Origin: DASSUW01 sp036257565 | Lineage (GTDB): Bacteria > Actinomycetota > Thermoleophilia > Solirubrobacterales > Solirubrobacteraceae | NCBI GenBank assembly: GCA_036257565.1 | Contig: DATAFH010000080.1 | Span: forward strand, 1 to 15,511 | Direction of reading: 5' to 3' | DNA length: 15,511 bases | Shown: positions 12,820-15,511 of the stretch, piece by piece | Layout: every line of letters starts with the position of its first letter | Position numbering within the stretch: the stretch's first letter is position 1 | The notes under the pieces: model-generated | Told to the model about the DNA's origin: nothing | Databases searched by the model: none | What the model saw: the letters and a program-made list of their open reading frames with translations, nothing else | Position numbers and translations under genes: made by a program

Positions 12820-15511
12820 CTAGCGGTTGTCGCCGCCGCCGCCGCTGCCGTCGCCGCCGCCGCCGACGTCCAGATCCGAGCCGATGTCGTCGAACGACCC
12901 GCCCGACGTGCCGAATCCGGCGTTGATCTCGTCGAGCTCGGAGGTGTCGAAGGCCGGGCCGAAGCCCTGCAGGCCCTCGCCGTCCTCGAGGCCGAGCTCG
13001 GCGGCGAGGTCGTCGCCCTCGAGCAGCCCGACGTCGTCGATCCCGCGGGGGAGCGGCTCCGCCGGCTCGATCTCGATCGTGCGGTAGCGCTTGAGCCCGG
13101 TGGCGGCCGGGATCAGCTTGCCGATGATCACGTTCTCCTTCAGGCCGGCGAGGCGGTCGATCTTGCCCTCGAGCGCCGCGTCGGTGAGCACCTTGGTGGT
13201 CTCCTGGAAGGAGGCCGCCGACAGGAACGAGTCCGTGGCCAGCGAGGCCTTGGTGATGCCGAGGATCTTCTCCTCGGCCGTCGCCGCCTCGCCACCGGCG
13301 GCGATCACCTTGTCGTTGATCCGCTTGAACTCGTGCCGGTCCACGAACTGGCCCGGGAGCAGGTCCGTGTCGCCCTTCTGCAGCACCTGCAGCTTCTTGA
13401 GCATCTGGCGGCAGATGAGCTCGATGTGCTTGTCGTTGATGTCGACGCCCTGGGACTTGTAGACCTCCTGCACCTCCTTGATGAGGTACACCTCGGTCGC
13501 GGTCCGGCCGCGGAGCTCGAGCAGCTCGTGCGGGTACAGCGAGCCCTCGTTGAGCTGCGTGCCCGCCTCGATCTTCTCGCCCTCGGCGACGTGCAGGCGC
13601 GTGCGGCGCGGGAACGTGTGACGGTGCTCCTCGCCCGCGTCGTCCGTGATCACCACGGTCCGCGCCTTGTCCGTGTCCTCGATCGAGACCACGCCGGCGA
13701 CCTCGGCGATCTTGGCCAGGCCCTTCGGCTTGCGCGCCTCGAACAGCTCGACGACACGCGGCAGGCCGTGCGTGATGTCCGCGCCGGCGACGCCGCCGGT
13801 GTGGAACGTCCGCATGGTCAGCTGGGTACCCGGCTCGCCGATCGACTGCGCGGCGATGATGCCGACCGCGTCGCCGATCATGGCCGTCTTGCCGCTGGCC
13901 AGCGAGCGGCCGTAGCACGCCTGGCACACGCCCGTCGTCGCCTCGCACTTGAGCACGGAGCGGACGGGGATCGTGACCGAGCGGTCGTCGCCGAACGCCT
14001 CGAGCAGCTCCGCGAGGGTCTCGCGGCTGATCTCGGTGCCGGCCTGGATGAGCACCTTCGAGCCCTTCTTCACGTCACCGGCCGTCCAGCGGCCGATCAG
14101 CATGTCGTTCGGCTCGCCCGTCTCCTTGTAGAGCGGGGCGTCGAGGTGCTCCTCGGTGCCGCAGTCCTCGATCCGGATGATCACGTCCTGCGCGACGTCC
14201 ACCAGGCGGCGGGTCAGGTAGCCCGAGTCCGCCGTGCGGAGCGCCGTGTCGGCGAGGCCCTTGCGGGCGCCGTGCGTCGAGGTGAAGTACTCGATCACGT
14301 CCAGGCCCTCCATGAAGTTCGCCTTCACGGGCCGCTCGATGATCTCGCCCTTCGGGTTGGCCATGAGGCCGCGCATGCCGGCCAGCTGGCGGATCTGCTT
14401 GAACGATCCGCGCGCGCCGGAGTTGGCCATCATGTAGATCGAGTTCAGCTGGTCGGCGCCCTCGATGTTCTCGATCATCGCGTCCGCCACCTCGTCGGTG
14501 GCGGCGTTCCACTTGTCGGTGACCGCCTGGTGGCGCTCCTCCTGCGTGATCAGGCCTTCCTCGTACTGCTCCTGGATCGCGCGGACCTCCGCCTCGTACT
14601 TGGAGAGGATCTCCCCCTTCGTCGGCGGGACCAGCACGTCGTTCTTGGAGATCGTCACGCCCGCCTGGGTGGCGTAGTGGAAGCCGAGGTCCTTGAACGC
14701 GTCCAGCACCAGCGCGATGGCCGGGGCGCCGTACGTCTGGATCAGCTCGTCCACGAAGGTCGTGACGTCACGCTTCTTGAGCGTCTTGTTGATGAAGCGG
14801 TAGCTCGTGCGATCGAACTCCTCGCCCAGGGCCTCCTCCAGCGCCCGCTCGATGCGGTCGTTGAAGATGATCCGCCCCACCGTGGTGAGGATGTGGCCGC
14901 CCTTGCGACCGGGCGCGCGGAACTCCGCCAGGTCGTGCAGCTTGACCATGCCGTGCTCGTAGGAGAGCTCGGCCTCCTGCGCCGTGCGGAACGTGTGCGG
15001 ACGGATCTTCTCGCGGTCCATCGCCTCGAGCTCGGCCTCGTCCGGTCCGTACGAGAGGTAGTACGTGCCAAGCACCATGTCCTGCGTCGGCGTCGCCAGC
15101 GGCGACCCGTGCGCGGGGGACAGGATGTTGTTGCTCGAGAGCATGAGCACGCGGGCCTCCGCCTGCGCCTCGGCGCTGAGCGGGAGGTGGACCGCCATCT
15201 GGTCGCCGTCGAAGTCCGCGTTGAACGCGTGGCAGACGAGCGGGTGGACCTGGATCGCCTTGCCCTCCACGAGTACGGGCTCGAACGCCTGGATGCCCAG
15301 GCGGTGGAGCGTCGGCGCGCGGTTGAGCAGCACGGGGTGCTCGTGGATGACCTCCTCGAGCACGTCCCAAACCTCCGGGATCATCGAGTCGACCATCTTC
15401 TTGGCCGCCTTGATGTTCTGGACGGCCTTGCGCTCGACGAGCCGGGCCATGATGAACGGCTTGAACAGCTCGAGCGCCATCAGCTTCGGCAGGCCGCACT
15501 GGTGCAGGCGC
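12820..15511 (-). CDS. rpoC: RNA polymerase beta' subunit, C-terminal ~896 residues (5' end beyond window)
   Basis: Catalytic subunit of RNA polymerase. The frame is open to the right edge, so the N-terminal part lies outside the window. The active-site NADFDGDQMAVH, with the three Mg-binding aspartates, is encoded at about 15199-15222. The second zinc site is seen as the Cys of EDCGTEE plus KCEATTGVCQACYG (three Cys). The bridge helix/trigger loop region contains GEPGTQLTMRTFHTGG, and the late conserved segment LKENVIIGKLIPAATGL is intact. The last ~75 residues form an acidic, glycine-rich tail with DLDVGGGGDGSGGGGDNR at the end, longer and simpler than the core requires. A strong hairpin follows the stop. 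rpsL is about 9 kb away, so this end of the rpo operon is not fused to the str genes here. Confidence 0.98.
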   Translation of the reverse strand, partial: RLHQCGLPKLMALELFKPFIMARLVERKAVQNIKAAKKMVDSMIPEVWDVLEEVIHEHPVLLNRAPTLHRLGIQAFEPVLVEGKAIQVHPLVCHAFNADFDGDQMAVHLPLSAEAQAEARVLMLSSNNILSPAHGSPLATPTQDMVLGTYYLSYGPDEAELEAMDREKIRPHTFRTAQEAELSYEHGMVKLHDLAEFRAPGRKGGHILTTVGRIIFNDRIERALEEALGEEFDRTSYRFINKTLKKRDVTTFVDELIQTYGAPAIALVLDAFKDLGFHYATQAGVTISKNDVLVPPTKGEILSKYEAEVRAIQEQYEEGLITQEERHQAVTDKWNAATDEVADAMIENIEGADQLNSIYMMANSGARGSFKQIRQLAGMRGLMANPKGEIIERPVKANFMEGLDVIEYFTSTHGARKGLADTALRTADSGYLTRRLVDVAQDVIIRIEDCGTEEHLDAPLYKETGEPNDMLIGRWTAGDVKKGSKVLIQAGTEISRETLAELLEAFGDDRSVTIPVRSVLKCEATTGVCQACYGRSLASGKTAMIGDAVGIIAAQSIGEPGTQLTMRTFHTGGVAGADITHGLPRVVELFEARKPKGLAKIAEVAGVVSIEDTDKARTVVITDDAGEEHRHTFPRRTRLHVAEGEKIEAGTQLNEGSLYPHELLELRGRTATEVYLIKEVQEVYKSQGVDINDKHIELICRQMLKKLQVLQKGDTDLLPGQFVDRHEFKRINDKVIAAGGEAATAEEKILGITKASLATDSFLSAASFQETTKVLTDAALEGKIDRLAGLKENVIIGKLIPAATGLKRYRTIEIEPAEPLPRGIDDVGLLEGDDLAAELGLEDGEGLQGFGPAFDTSELDEINAGFGTSGGSFDDIGSDLDVGGGGDGSGGGGDNR
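12831..12867. repeat. CGC/GCC triplet-rich low-complexity tract in the rpoC 3' end
   Basis: Nearly pure CGC/GCC triplets on the plus strand, broken only by single CTG and TCG units, encode the Gly/Asp/Ser tail of the beta' subunit. Tracts like this can change length by slippage in whole codons without breaking the frame. Confidence 0.7.

Overview
The window is about 15.5 kb of very GC-rich chromosomal DNA (roughly 70% G+C by eye, with strong G/C in third codon positions). It carries housekeeping genes of the transcription and translation machinery. The gene content points to a high-GC actinobacterium: a SARP/BTAD regulator, a PucR regulator, actinobacterial-type S12 and S7, and GTG starts preceded by TANNNT boxes. 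The small secreted 'QDLRxPD' protein makes me lean to the Thermoleophilia/Solirubrobacterales side. That placement is inference from memory of the family style, not a search result.

Layout, on the minus strand unless stated. From the right edge, rpoC (3' two-thirds) ends near 12820 and is followed by a strong hairpin. Next come an EamA/DMT-type membrane transporter and, 36 nt later, a 1252-residue regulator (winged helix + BTAD + degenerate cyclase + AAA ATPase + TPR-like tail). Its 3' end overlaps a small plus-strand secreted, membrane-anchored protein with three QDLR-type repeats. Upstream of that on the plus strand is an alpha/beta hydrolase, divergent from a PucR-type regulator. The regulator sits 16 nt upstream of alanine dehydrogenase (ald). 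Only 24 nt after ald come rpsL and rpsG, joined by a TAATG overlap. Then follow a zinc-independent MDR oxidoreductase, a small plus-strand membrane protein that converges on it, and finally fusA, whose 3' end runs off the left edge.

Read as a whole, this is a broken-up str region. The usual rpsL-rpsG-fusA order and direction are kept, but fusA is separated from rpsG by two unrelated genes and rpoC is about 9 kb from rpsL. fusA therefore appears to have its own promoter and a leader. That leader holds an intrinsic terminator only 44 nt before the start codon and a possible competing pairing, so it may be an attenuator. PucR-ald looks like a regulator-enzyme pair for alanine catabolism, comparable to AdeR-Ald of Bacillus. 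Three genes show TANNNT, exactly 7 nt, then GTG, with no Shine-Dalgarno sequence, which suggests leaderless mRNAs.

I found no RNA genes, CRISPR arrays, insertion sequences, phage genes or attachment sites. Nothing here is a clear new multi-gene defence or metabolic system. The best candidates for undescribed biology are the fusA leader, the QDLR-repeat secreted protein, the basic insertion in S12, and the large regulator with a dead cyclase domain.
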